DNA of 64,000 nt from positions 3,100,001 through 3,164,000 of the forward strand of contig OZ220684.1 in NCBI GenBank assembly GCA_965116395.1, in the 5' to 3' direction. Below the pieces are notes generated by a model. The model searched no databases. It was not told where the DNA came from and saw only the letters and a list, made by a program, of their open reading frames with translations. Source of the stretch: Bin5 sp965116395. GTDB taxonomy: Bacteria; Chloroflexota; Anaerolineae; Caldilineales; Caldilineaceae. A program made the translations under genes and the position numbers. Positions 35,032 through 43,997 of the stretch are shown in pieces. The stretch's first letter is position 1. Every line of letters begins with the position of its first letter.

Positions 35032-35745
35032 ATGAATATCGATAAACTGCTGACCAAAGGGCAGATACTTTGGCTGACGCATATAGGAGCCTTGATTCCG
35101 CTGGCCTGGCTCTTGTACGAAGACTATACGCCGCTGGCGTCGCTATTGAACGAAGACTTTACGAGTGGACTTAGCGTAAATCCAATCCAGGATTGGACCC
35201 TTCGCACCGGCAAACCGGCGCTCGTTCTGCTCATCCTTTCTCTTTCCTGCACGCCTCTCAATGTCGTGCTCGGCTGGCGAAACATTATCCCGGCCCGCAA
35301 ATGGCTGGGACTCTATGCCTTCGCCTACGCCGCCGTCCACTTCTATATCTTCATCGGTGAAGACTACGGTTTTCAGTGGATTTACATTTGGCAGGACGTC
35401 GGCACCAAACTCTATATCATCGTCGGGTTTTCCGCCCTGCTGATCCTGCTTCCCCTTGCCCTCACCTCGTCCAAAGGATGGATGCGCCGTTTGGGCAAAT
35501 TGTGGAAGAAGCTGCACCAGTGGGTCTACGTCGCCGGCGTTCTTGCAGTCTTTCACTATATCTGGGTCGTAAAGGCCGACTACCGCGAACCGATCGCCTG
35601 GGGCGTGCTACTCGGATTCTTCCTGCTCGTGCGCGTCCCCGTCGTCCGCAAACGCATCGCCAGATGGCGCTCCAAATCCAAATCGCGTGGCCAGTCAGGC
35701 CCGCCCGTGAGGCGGGCGCCGGCCAGACCCCGCCAAACCGGCTAA
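35032..35745 (+). CDS. msrQ: Haem-binding membrane subunit MsrQ
   Basis: 237 aa with about six helices of the ferric-reductase-like domain. TGKPALVLLILSLSCTPLNVVLGW, KWLGLYAFAYAAVHFYIFIGEDYG and KLWKKLHQWVYVAGVLAVFHYIW provide the paired histidines expected to bind b-type haem. The order and partner (msrP upstream) are as in known systems; MsrQ passes electrons from the quinone pool or a flavin to MsrP. The last 25 residues are basic and low-complexity. Confidence 0.9.
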   Translation: MNIDKLLTKGQILWLTHIGALIPLAWLLYEDYTPLASLLNEDFTSGLSVNPIQDWTLRTGKPALVLLILSLSCTPLNVVLGWRNIIPARKWLGLYAFAYAAVHFYIFIGEDYGFQWIYIWQDVGTKLYIIVGFSALLILLPLALTSSKGWMRRLGKLWKKLHQWVYVAGVLAVFHYIWVVKADYREPIAWGVLLGFFLLVRVPVVRKRIARWRSKSKSRGQSGPPVRRAPARPRQTG

Positions 35746-35756
35746 TTCAGCAACAC

Positions 35757-35807
35757 AAAAAAGTGGGATGTTCCAGTCCGTAGCGGACATGCAGGAACAT
35801 CCCACTT
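35757..35807 (-). terminator. Terminator between convergent msrQ and the Cys-rich gene
   Basis: A perfect 14-bp stem (AAGTGGGATGTTCC at 35761-35774 with its complement at 35794-35807) encloses a smaller TCCG-TAG-CGGA hairpin. On the minus strand the stem ends in a T run (complement of A 35757-35762). It mainly serves the minus-strand gene but could stop transcription from msrQ too. Confidence 0.8.
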
Positions 35808-35814
35808 ACGATTG

Positions 35815-36123
35815 CTACTCTGTTTCCTCGGCCGCGCACTGGGGGCAGAACTGGGGATCCTCTAACTCGATCAGGTGCTTGCTGCAGACCGAGAACGTAA
35901 CTTCCACCCGCTCCGACAAAAAGCGCTTCTTCACCTCAACCTCAAGTAGAAGATTGCGGGAATTGCTCGTCAACAAAAGAGCGGGCACCGGACAGCTATT
36001 GCATAACTTCCGCTTCCAGGGCCGTGCATTACCGGGGCTTGATTCCAGCAAACGGCAGGTCTCCCGCTCGGTGCCGCGGTGATAATCCCCATAAAAGTAA
36101 CGGCAGTTAACCGGCTGTGGCAT
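35815..36123 (-). CDS. Cysteine-rich protein of unknown function
   Basis: 102 aa with seven cysteines arranged as CRYFYGDYHRGTERETCRLL, then KLCNSCPVPAL, a middle strand-rich segment (LLLEVEVKKRFLSERVEVTFSVC), and DPQFCPQC. The first four and the last three cysteines look like two metal-binding (zinc or Fe-S) sites. I do not recognise a named family. It precedes a good terminator, stands alone, and is convergent with msrQ. Confidence 0.65.
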   Translation of the reverse strand: MPQPVNCRYFYGDYHRGTERETCRLLESSPGNARPWKRKLCNSCPVPALLLTSNSRNLLLEVEVKKRFLSERVEVTFSVCSKHLIELEDPQFCPQCAAEETE

Positions 36124-36262
36124 CGATTCTTGTCGCGTAAGGCTTTCTTCTCAACACTCTCGGAAGATGTGGCAGCCCTTGTGAGAAAGGGTCAAAAAAC
36201 AGAACCGCCGACACCTATCGGCGGCCCTCTGGCCTGACTGTCGATTTAGCGTGCACAGACGC

Positions 36263-37510
36263 CTAATTATTCCAGAATGGTACGTCACCGTAGTCGTCTT
36301 GGTCCCAGTCGCCGCCCATAAGAATATCAGGATCGATAAATAGGCGGTCAGCCAATTCAATCTTTCGCTTTTCCTGTTCCGGCATCAGATACCCAAACTC
36401 GTGCTCCAGACTGACTAGCATCTCCAACTCGGCTTCCAGAAGATGGAACTCCATATGATTCAGAGGCGTCGCATCCGCAGCGACCTCTTTGAGTTCGCTC
36501 AAGTATGCCTGATACGCTTCACAGTCCTCCCCTTCAGCATCCACCGACGAAAGATCCCCTCGCCCCGTTTCCAACGAGGGAGTTCCGGGGTGCCCCATTC
36601 CATGGAAAATCTGGTCCAATCCGGCCCCGTCCCAGTTCTCCATCATAAACCCGTACCGGTTCCTGGGCGATTTTTCGGTCTCAGAAGGCTTGTCGCGGTC
36701 TTGCGACGCAGCGTCGTCCGCACTGTCATCCCCGCTGCCTGTCGTATATCCGGCATCATCCAGCAACCGCAGACCACTATATTTATGCAACACAAAGTGC
36801 ATATCGTCGGGCGGTATCTCTTCGCTGTACACACTCTGCCCGATCAGGGCGCCGGCCAGCTCCCACACCGGCATCGCCGTCCGCGATTTCTTGTCCTTGC
36901 CCACAATCTGCTCCGCAGCCCGCGATAGCACCACGTTGCGTTTCCGAATCAGCTCTTCCTGTCGGGACTCCTTCGGCTGCAGCCGCATCCCGTATTCTCC
37001 ACTGACCGCATCCTTCACCTGAATAAGCAGATCGTCCTCGGTTGTGCCGCCCGCCTGATCAACCCATTTCACAAACGCCGGTCCCAGCCGCAATGCCCAA
37101 GTGCCCCGTTCAACCTCCGCATGCACCTGCAGAGTCGGCCCGCCCATCAACTCAACGGATATCAGACGTGTATCGGGTCGATGGGTCTGGAAAAATTGCG
37201 GAAAGAAGACCGCGTGCTCCAGCTCATCCAGCAGCAGCGTCCCTTTCTTGATTTCGTTACGCACGAGGGGATGTCGAAAGTACTGATCTCTCAGCAAACA
37301 GGAGAGCCACCCGAAACGCCCTGGCCCCACCGGAACTGCCTGATACAATTTGCTGATCGCCTGATAAACGGCGCTGCGTGCCCCGTTCCCGACCGGTCGC
37401 TTGTTCGCAATGCGGGAAACTAGAACATCGACACTGAGGGGTGTCTTGGAGTTGCTCAGAATTTCGGCAACACAGGTGAAATAGCTGGGATATTGTCTAT
37501 CTTTCGCCAT
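36263..37510 (-). CDS. Unrecognised 415-aa protein with N-terminal winged-helix-like region
   Basis: Well-supported start (AGGAGG, then MAKDRQYPSYF). Residues 1-70 (YPSYFTCVAEILSNSKTPLSVDVLVSRIANKR... VYQAISKL) resemble a HARE-HTH/winged-helix module. Residues 110-180 form a strand-rich region (TRLISVELMGGPTLQVHAEVERGTWALRLGPAFVKWV). A highly acidic, probably disordered linker (about 255-290) and an acidic C-terminus (GGDWDQDDYGDVPFWNN) follow. No catalytic motif was found. The acidic linker and tail suggest a protein that contacts a basic or nucleic-acid-binding partner. Function not proposed. Confidence 0.65.
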   Translation of the reverse strand: MAKDRQYPSYFTCVAEILSNSKTPLSVDVLVSRIANKRPVGNGARSAVYQAISKLYQAVPVGPGRFGWLSCLLRDQYFRHPLVRNEIKKGTLLLDELEHAVFFPQFFQTHRPDTRLISVELMGGPTLQVHAEVERGTWALRLGPAFVKWVDQAGGTTEDDLLIQVKDAVSGEYGMRLQPKESRQEELIRKRNVVLSRAAEQIVGKDKKSRTAMPVWELAGALIGQSVYSEEIPPDDMHFVLHKYSGLRLLDDAGYTTGSGDDSADDAASQDRDKPSETEKSPRNRYGFMMENWDGAGLDQIFHGMGHPGTPSLETGRGDLSSVDAEGEDCEAYQAYLSELKEVAADATPLNHMEFHLLEAELEMLVSLEHEFGYLMPEQEKRKIELADRLFIDPDILMGGDWDQDDYGDVPFWNN

Positions 37511-37690
37511 TCAATTTGCCTCCTGAGAACTATTATCCCATACGAGGCCCCGTTTGTCCACCACAAAACCCTGCTGGGCGCGAATCAAAGTGGGGAATAT
37601 ACGTCCGACTGCCTCCCGCCATCTACACCGAACGCCAGGATCGATCTGTCCGGACGACTCTCGGAAAGCATCCTCCATTAACTTGCGTTT

Positions 37691-37976
37691 GTAACTACTA
37701 AGCCGCAACTGATTCGCAACCCTGAACGAGGCGAGTAAAGGTGTTCTTTCTCCCCTCATTGTTGCATTTTGGGCGGTCGGGCGCAAGCGCCCTCCCTTGT
37801 GCAGGGGCTGCGCCCCCGCAACGCCCCCCTACAAAAACATGCCTCACCGACCGTGTGCCTTCTTCGCAACCTGTCGGCTGGCGAGCATGGCGGCGGCTGC
37901 ACACCAGTTGCGTCACCAAGAGCCTGGATGGTTCCAAGGATGACTGGCTGGTCAACTGCTGTGGCTTAGTAGTTAC
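37691..37976 (+). repeat. Intergenic repeat element, copy 4 (MITE-like, intact ends)
   Basis: Bounded by perfect 14-bp inverted repeats: GTAACTACTAAGCC (37691-37704) and its complement GGCTTAGTAGTTAC (37963-37976); total 286 bp. The core (37771-37830) carries the two hairpins, but the first reads GGGCGCAAGCGCCC here versus GGGCCTTCGGCCC in the other copies: the loop-proximal bases changed on both arms while pairing was kept. No coding capacity. It fills most of the gap 37511-38108. Confidence 0.75.
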
Positions 37977-38108
37977 TTGCGCTCTTACATCAACCTCTAC
38001 TGAACCTTGCCGGCATCAACTTCATCAACTCCTCGGCAAGTCTATTTGAACTGCTGCCACATGCCTGCTCAGCAACGGACTTTAGAACCTTTCCCGTCCT
38101 GACGTGCC

Positions 38109-38513
38109 TCAGTCAGCCGCCGCCAGAAGAGGCCGGAACTTGTAACCGTAGACGATTTCGCCGCTGTCACCCTCTTCCCGCAGCTTGCGCGTCACCATCT
38201 CCACCGGCATCCCAATCTCTACATCCTCATCAGATATATCGGTCAGCTGCGCCGTCACCATCGGCCCTTCCTCCAGTTTGACCAGCGCCACAGTGTACGG
38301 CCGCTGCGCCAGAAAACCCTCCGGCACGTTAAACATTTTCGTGTAGCTGTATACCTCGCCCCGCCCACTCATCGTGTGCAGCGGACCGGCCGCCTCGCTG
38401 CAATAGGGGCAGACATCACGTGGCGGAAATATGGCCCGACTGCAGTCCGGACAAATCTCGCCCTGAAGACTATATCGCTGCTGTCTGGTGCGCCAAAGGC
38501 TGGCAATACTCAT
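38109..38513 (-). CDS. Zn-ribbon/OB-fold (DUF35) thiolase partner protein
   Basis: ATG 38513 after GAGGATG; the ATG at 38537 lacks a site. 134 aa. A rubredoxin-like zinc ribbon (GEICPDCSRAIFPPRDVCPYC) precedes an OB fold (GRGEVYSYTKMFNVPEGFLAQRPYTVALVKLEEGPMVTAQLTD). Proteins of this type form complexes with thiolases or HMG-CoA synthase and channel the acyl-CoA intermediate. The thiolase gene is immediately upstream on the same strand. Confidence 0.85.
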   Translation of the reverse strand: MSIASLWRTRQQRYSLQGEICPDCSRAIFPPRDVCPYCSEAAGPLHTMSGRGEVYSYTKMFNVPEGFLAQRPYTVALVKLEEGPMVTAQLTDISDEDVEIGMPVEMVTRKLREEGDSGEIVYGYKFRPLLAAAD

Positions 38514-38668
38514 AGCATCCTCACTGATTGAATCCAATCAATTGTCCTTCTATACTCACATCCTACACCCGCCGGCCTATCAAACTCTACCTATCGAAGA
38601 CCGGTATACTGCACTGATAGCTTCTGACAGCTGTCTGCACTCTGGATCACTCCTCCCAGCCTGTCAGC

Positions 38669-39832
38669 TCAGCCCCCTAGAATATGGGTGACAATCGTCG
38701 CACCGCTGCCGCCAATATTCTGTGTCATCCCGATCGCCGCATTCGCGATCTGGCCCTGTCCCGCCTCGCCCCGCAACTGTTGCACGGCTTCGGCTATCTG
38801 GTAAACCCCTGTCGCGCCGACCGGATGCCCCCGGCTCTTCAGCCCGCCCAACGTGCTGATTGGTATACGCCCGTCCGGGCCGATTGCATCGTCAGCAGCC
38901 AGATGCCAACCCTCGCCCCGCCGCGCATAGCCGGTCGCTTCCAGGCTGAGCGCGGTCATGATTGTGAAGGCATCGTGGACTTCAAAAAAATCGATATCTG
39001 CAGGCGTAACGCCGCCCTGCAGGTATGCTTTCTGGCTGCTGACATAAGCCGCCTCAAGAAAGAGCGGGTCCTTGCGATCGTGGAGCGCGATAGTATCGTT
39101 GGCGCTGGAGCTTGCCAGTATTCGCACCGCGCCGGGATGATGGCCCGTCACGTATGCTCCCTCCTGCTCCGACGCCGCCAGCACCACCGCCGCCGCGCCG
39201 TCGCAGATAGGGCTGCTGTCCATGATATTGATAGGTGTCGCAATCATCGGCGCATTCAGATATGTATCCAGCGAAATCGGCTTCTGGAACATCGCATTGG
39301 CGTTTCTTGCACCGTTGCGATGTGCGTTAATGCTGAAACCGGCGAAGCCATCCATCGGCGCGTCGAACTCGTACATGTACCGCTGCATAATGAGCGCGTT
39401 CAACCCCACAAATGTGACCCCGTGAGCCGCCTCGTATTCGGCGTCCGCTGCCGTGGCCAGGCCGGCTGTCGTGCTCCCGCCGGACGTGTCCGTCATCTTC
39501 TCCACGCCGCAAACCACCACAACATCGTGCATGCCGCTGGCAACCGCCATATAGCCGATGCGGAGTGCCGACGCGCCGCTGGCGCAGGCCGCCTCGATCT
39601 TCGCCGCTTCGACGTTCCGCAATCCACTGAAATCCGCGATCAGGGTTGCCAGGTGCTCCTGCTGCAACAGGTTGCCGCTGAGCATGTTGCCCACGAACAG
39701 CGCGCCTACCTGTTCCGTTCCGGCCTCCTTCAACGCCGCATCGATCGCGTGATGAGCGATGTGCCGGATGGAAAGGTCCCAATGCTCGCCGACAGGCATC
39801 TGTCCGATTCCAATTATCGATACGTCCCGCAT
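38669..39832 (-). CDS. Thiolase-family acyltransferase (SCP-x-like)
   Basis: 387 aa. Nucleophilic cysteine in KIEAACASGASAL (about residue 83), the histidine of FEVHDAFTIM, and the C-terminal GGLKSRGHPVGATGVYQ with the second catalytic histidine, as in SCP2/SCP-x thiolases (which replace the classical C-terminal cysteine). It forms or cleaves a beta-ketoacyl-CoA. Paired with the DUF35 gene 155 bp downstream, which is the normal partner of this thiolase type. Confidence 0.88.
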   Translation of the reverse strand: MRDVSIIGIGQMPVGEHWDLSIRHIAHHAIDAALKEAGTEQVGALFVGNMLSGNLLQQEHLATLIADFSGLRNVEAAKIEAACASGASALRIGYMAVASGMHDVVVVCGVEKMTDTSGGSTTAGLATAADAEYEAAHGVTFVGLNALIMQRYMYEFDAPMDGFAGFSINAHRNGARNANAMFQKPISLDTYLNAPMIATPINIMDSSPICDGAAAVVLAASEQEGAYVTGHHPGAVRILASSSANDTIALHDRKDPLFLEAAYVSSQKAYLQGGVTPADIDFFEVHDAFTIMTALSLEATGYARRGEGWHLAADDAIGPDGRIPISTLGGLKSRGHPVGATGVYQIAEAVQQLRGEAGQGQIANAAIGMTQNIGGSGATIVTHILGG

Positions 39833-40122
39833 AATCTTTTCCCGCTGGAGCTATACAGAGTCTGCACAACGTGTGGAGCGTGGCACTACCGGTTGTCAAC
39901 CGTCCACCTGCAGGCAGATCGCCTCGTCTCTTTCTATCATTGCCTAAACTGCGTGCCATTAGCTACCGGCCGGCGCCCATATCCTGTCAAAACCTATCGC
40001 GCAGCCCCCTTCGCGTCCCGTTTCCTTAACCAATCCAGCGCGAAACCACGGCGCACCGCACCCAAGAATGAGGAACCGCTAACCTACGCAACATGCAGTT
40101 ACGCACTTCCTATATAAATGGA

Positions 40123-41238
40123 GGCAACTCTAAGTTTGGGGCTTAACAAGTAACAGATTATCGAATATACTTGTAGTATAAGGTTGGTCAACTACTACAG
40201 GAGATACCGAATGGATCTGGTCAAAGTTTTCAACAAGTTCCCAACACAAGAACACTGCATTGCCCACTTGGAAGATGCCCGCTGGGGCGATGAGCCTATC
40301 TGCCCGTTCTGTGGCAGCGACAGAGTAGCCCGCAAGCGCGAGAATGACCGTGTGGGTCGTTGGAATTGTCACAATTGCCACAACAGTTACAACGTCCTGA
40401 CGGGCACGATTTTCAAGGGGACGCGGGTGCCCTTGCAGAAATGGTTTCTTGGCATTGCGATGCTTATGAACGCCAAGAAAAGTGTTTCCAGTTTGCAGCT
40501 TGCCCGTCACCTCGATTTGACACCGCCCACTGCTTGGCGCATGGGCATGAAAATCCGCGAGGGGATGGCCGATGACAGTGTATTTCTGAGCGGCATTGTC
40601 GAAGCAGACGAAACTTTTGTCGTGACGGCTGGCAGCAGACAGCACGACGAGGACGATCCGCCCAAGCGTGGACGAGGAACAAAGCAGCAGCCCGTTATCG
40701 GGGCCCTCGCCCGCGGCGGCAAGGTAGTAGCCAAGCCGTCTGAAAAGGTCACTGGTAAGACGCTCAAGGCGTTTTTGGGCAGTGTGGTAGACGGCGATGA
40801 CAGCGTACTCATAACAGACGAATATCCGGGCTACAATCGCATGAATGAGTGGGTGCCGCACTTCATATCAATCATGCCGTAGCCTACGCACAGGGACTTG
40901 TACACACGAACACCGACCTGGGCAAGATCATCCAGTACAACGACATCAAAAACAAGCAATACTTATACGGCGAGCAAGGCGGCTTCTGCAACGGTTGTGA
41001 GCATCATTTTATGATGCAGAATTTCACTGTAGACCATATCAATGCCAAAGCACACGGAGGCACTGACCACATAAGTAATTTGCAATTACTGTGCGGTTCC
41101 TGCAACTCAATCAAAGGTACTAAATCCCATGAGGAACTGCTTGTCCTGCTCACCGACAAAGGCTGGATCAAGCGCAAGAAAGCCGCCTACCCATACATCG
41201 GCTTGGCTCTCCTGCCAAGCCCCAAACTTAGAGTTGCC
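40123..41238 (+). mobile_element. Left IS1595-family copy (internally deleted)
   Basis: Bounded by perfect 22-bp inverted repeats beginning GGCAACTCTAAGTTTGGGGC (40123-40144 and complement 41217-41238). Contains a frameshifted, C-terminally truncated transposase joined to the HNH end of a methyltransferase gene. Compared with the right copy it lacks the transposase end and the methyltransferase domain, a single internal deletion ending at ACCGACCTGGGC (about 40913). It cannot encode an active transposase. Confidence 0.8.
40211..40912 (+). pseudogene. IS1595-family transposase, frameshifted and truncated
   Basis: ATG 40211 follows AGGAGA. Residues 1-70 are the IS1595 zinc ribbon (CPFCGSDRVARKREN... 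WNCHNCHNSYNVLTGTIFKG). The ISXO2-like DDE domain follows, with the first Asp in IVEADETFV and the second in LITDEYPGY. The frame then breaks near 40860-40866; the correct continuation, HINHAVAYAQGLVHTNT, lies in another frame. Directly after HTNT the sequence switches to the HNH gene, so the third catalytic residue is missing. Inactive. Confidence 0.85.
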
Positions 41239-41259
41239 TATATTATTATAGCCGGGTAA
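40913..41259 (+). pseudogene. HNH-domain 3' fragment of the MTase-HNH gene
   Basis: Nearly identical to 61328-61600: DLGKIIQYNDIKNKQYLYGE, CNGCEHH, FTVDHINAKAHGG, NLQLLCGSCNSIKG. The stop codon of the right copy (TAA, 61598-61600) is TAC here, so the frame runs on through the right inverted repeat to 41259. It is fused in frame to the transposase tail, without the methyltransferase domain. Confidence 0.75.
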
Positions 41260-41290
41260 ATTGAGCCAGCATTTCAGCAGGAGAACAGGT

Positions 41291-43519
41291 ATGATGACAA
41301 AAGACGGAATAACAACCTTCGCCACAAGACCCGGCCTGGAGATCGACCCGGAGTTACGCTTATCGCTCACCTGGGTTATTGCCGTGCTGGTCTCCGTGGG
41401 GTCAGCTGTGACGCTCATAGGTGAACTGCTGGTTGAGCCGGTACATCGGTTGTCCCAAATACCCTTGGTATGTTTTGGCCTGGCTATGCTTATCTGGTGG
41501 CTGGATCGGTTGGGTGGGACTAGGCTCAGCCGCTGGTTTACCCTCATCGGTCTGAGCATCCTCATCAACCTGGCATTCATCCGATTTGGGATATCCGACC
41601 TCTACCTATTGATGATCTTGTTGCCCATTTTGGCGCTGGCGCTCATGACCTGGACTGCGGCGCTGCTCACGGCTTTACTGGAAACTATAGGGCTGCTATT
41701 CCTGTGGCCAACCATTGGGATAGACTCCATCTCCCTTGTTCTGACAATCGGGCTGATCTGGACGGTACTCGGCCTGCTGTTGGCCATCATCGGCCCCCAG
41801 GTCCGGCGCAGCCAATGGTTATACGATCAGTTTCACCGAGCGCAGCAGCGATTAGATGAAACGCGGGATCAAAAAGTCCAGTTGGCCCAAATGCAGGAGG
41901 CTCTGAAATCGGCCTACCAGACCCAGGAACTGCTCAATCAGCGGTTGGCCGTCCTACGTCAGATTGCTGAGGAAGCTCATCAAGCCAAGGCCGCCTTTGT
42001 GGCCAAGATCAGCCACGAATTTCGGACGCCGTTGAATATAATTCTGGGTCTGATTGACACGATGCTGGAGGTACCTGAAGCCTATGGGAAATCGCTGCCA
42101 CCCTTGCTCATGCAAGTTCTGGAGATCATACAGCGCAACAGCGATCATTTGGCCAGCATGATCAGCGATGTCCTGGATCTCAGCCAGGCCGAAGCAGGCC
42201 GGCTGAGCCTGCATCGGGAATGGGCCGATTTGGCTGACGATATAAGAAATGCGGTAGTGATGGTGGTGCGTCCGCTGATTGAAAGGAAAGCACTCACTTT
42301 GCAGGTCAGCATTGATGACGATTTCCCCCAAGTTTACTGCGACAGAACCCGTATCCGCCAGGTGGTTCTCAACCTGGTGAGCAATGCGGCCCGCTATACG
42401 GAGACTGGCGGCATTATCGTCAAGGCAACGCGCCAGGGCAGTGACATTCTAATCAGCGTAACGGATACGGGTCCCGGTATCACCCCGCAAGAGCTGGACA
42501 GAATCTTTGAACCGTTTGCGCAGGCGGACCAAACGCGACCTGCTCAAGGCGGCAGTGGACTCGGCCTCAGCGTCAGCCAACAATTCATCGAACGTCATCA
42601 GGGTCGGATATGGGCCGAAAGTAAATTAGGCTTCGGCAGCACCTTCTCATTCACCCTGCCCATCGCCCCGCCGCTGCCGGCCGGGGGCACATCGGCCCCT
42701 GGCCTTGCCGAAGACTGGGTTTGGCATGAACGCACCACCTGGCCTCAATTGCCCGAAATGCCGCGCAAACAACGGATAATGGTTTGTGATGAAAGTGGCG
42801 ATTTGGCCCCCCTGCTCAGCCGCCATACCGATGAGATTCAGTTTACCGAGAGCCGTGATCTACCTGGCGCTCTCGAAGCGTTGCAAACCCATCCGACCCA
42901 TATGCTGATCCTCAACGCAGCCGCTCCCCAACATTTGATCTTTTTAATGGAAGAGGCCCGGCAAGCCATACCTGATATGCCCATTCTTGGGTGTGCCTTT
43001 CCGCCGAAAATCAATTATGCCTTAGAGGCCGGGGCTGTCGACTATTTGATCAAGCCGATCAGACAGCCGGATTTAGCCAAGGCCTTGAATACGCTTGACA
43101 AGCCGGTGAAGCGCATTTTGCTGGTGGACGACAATCCGGATATTCGCCAACTCTATACCCAGATGCTCTCTATCATTGACCCTACGTTGGAGATTACCCC
43201 CACCGCCAGCGGGGCGGAAGCGTTGGCCGAGCTACACCATCGGGTCCGGGGCAGTGAGGCTCCAGATTTGGTCCTACTGGACATTCTTCTGCCCGATATG
43301 CTCGGTTGGCAGGTTTTGGCGGAAAAGAATCAAGACGCGGCGATTCGTGACATTCCGGTGATCGCAATCTCCGGCGAAGAGCTTGTGGCCTGGCCAACAC
43401 GCAGTAGCGTACTGTTGGCAACGATGGGAGCGGGGGTACCGATTAACAAGCTGCTGCCCTGTTCGCACCGGCTTGCGGCGCTGTTAATGAAGGCAGATGG
43501 GGAACTTGAGGCCGGTTAG
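41291..43519 (+). CDS. Hybrid sensor histidine kinase/response regulator
   Basis: ATG 41291 after AGGAGAA; 742 aa. About six N-terminal membrane helices (to residue 160), a coiled coil (LDETRDQKVQLAQMQEALKSAYQTQ), HisKA with KISHEFRTPLNIILG, and a HATPase domain (NLVSNAARYTETGG, DTGPGI, GGSGLGLSVSQQF). Two receiver-like domains follow: the first (about 490-600) lacks an obvious phospho-acceptor Asp; the second has LLVDDNPDIRQ and DLVLLDILLPDMLGW. First gene of the cargo, 52 bp from the IS end; codon use differs from the host-like genes. A HTH-receiver protein at 44395 is a possible partner. Confidence 0.87.
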   Translation: MMTKDGITTFATRPGLEIDPELRLSLTWVIAVLVSVGSAVTLIGELLVEPVHRLSQIPLVCFGLAMLIWWLDRLGGTRLSRWFTLIGLSILINLAFIRFGISDLYLLMILLPILALALMTWTAALLTALLETIGLLFLWPTIGIDSISLVLTIGLIWTVLGLLLAIIGPQVRRSQWLYDQFHRAQQRLDETRDQKVQLAQMQEALKSAYQTQELLNQRLAVLRQIAEEAHQAKAAFVAKISHEFRTPLNIILGLIDTMLEVPEAYGKSLPPLLMQVLEIIQRNSDHLASMISDVLDLSQAEAGRLSLHREWADLADDIRNAVVMVVRPLIERKALTLQVSIDDDFPQVYCDRTRIRQVVLNLVSNAARYTETGGIIVKATRQGSDILISVTDTGPGITPQELDRIFEPFAQADQTRPAQGGSGLGLSVSQQFIERHQGRIWAESKLGFGSTFSFTLPIAPPLPAGGTSAPGLAEDWVWHERTTWPQLPEMPRKQRIMVCDESGDLAPLLSRHTDEIQFTESRDLPGALEALQTHPTHMLILNAAAPQHLIFLMEEARQAIPDMPILGCAFPPKINYALEAGAVDYLIKPIRQPDLAKALNTLDKPVKRILLVDDNPDIRQLYTQMLSIIDPTLEITPTASGAEALAELHHRVRGSEAPDLVLLDILLPDMLGWQVLAEKNQDAAIRDIPVIAISGEELVAWPTRSSVLLATMGAGVPINKLLPCSHRLAALLMKADGELEAG

Positions 43520-43568
43520 GGCCATTCCCGGAAATTAAATAGGATATTTCCTACCCGGAGTGGGTTCT

Positions 43569-43661
43569 CGTGCCGAAACTGAGTTTCGGCACGCAATTGG
43601 ATATCCAAACTCAGTTTGGACACCACCCACGCTAAGTGGGATATCCTTAATAAGGATATCC
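43569..43661. repeat. Cluster of four adjacent hairpins
   Basis: Four perfect stems in 93 bp: CGTGCCGAAAC-TGA-GTTTCGGCACG (43569-43593, 11 bp), TCCAAAC-TCA-GTTTGGA (43604-43620, 7 bp), CCCAC-GCTAA-GTGGG (43626-43640, 5 bp) and GGATATCCTT-AAT-AAGGATATCC (43639-43661, 10 bp). Three have 3-nt loops. They lie between convergent genes, where a bidirectional terminator is expected, but no T tracts follow. Confidence 0.8.
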
Positions 43662-43667
43662 AATAGG

Positions 43668-43997
43668 CTACAGGTACTCAATCTTACCTTTCATCTCCAC
43701 GGCATCGAGAACTTGAACGATCAACATCAATCCTTGAATAATGTCGCCCACGGATGTTCCTTGTCTTGCATACGCAATTCCTGCATGCTCATGCCCTGCG
43801 GCAGCTAAACGTAGAAAATCGGCATCTTGAGTAAATATCACTCTACCCTCTGCCAAAGCGAACGCTAAATGCTCCTCATCCGATGCCCCGAGCATATTTG
43901 CCTCAGGTACGCTGAGAACGTCTATCCCTCGTTCACGAAGTCCCCGGATAGCGGCTTTTGACTCATGTTCATCCGTATATCATCGAATTCTACTCAC
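43668..43997 (-). pseudogene. DUF5615 PIN-like toxin with in-frame TGA
   Basis: GTG 43997 overlaps the stop of the antitoxin remnant. The reading is VSRIR-stop-YTDEHESKAAIRGLRERG, then MLGASDEEHLAFALAEGR, VIFTQDADFLRLAAAG: the full DUF5615 pattern including the acidic D-E-H and D-A-D-F sites. The TGA (43980-43982) replaces codon 6. Otherwise full length (109 codons). The nearest internal ATG (MLGAS) would remove the first catalytic Asp. Confidence 0.75.

Noticed and set aside
40849..41259. Independent HNH endonuclease gene
   Set aside because: Its first 22 residues are the frameshifted transposase tail, and the rest is the 3' part of the gene preserved at 60783-61600.
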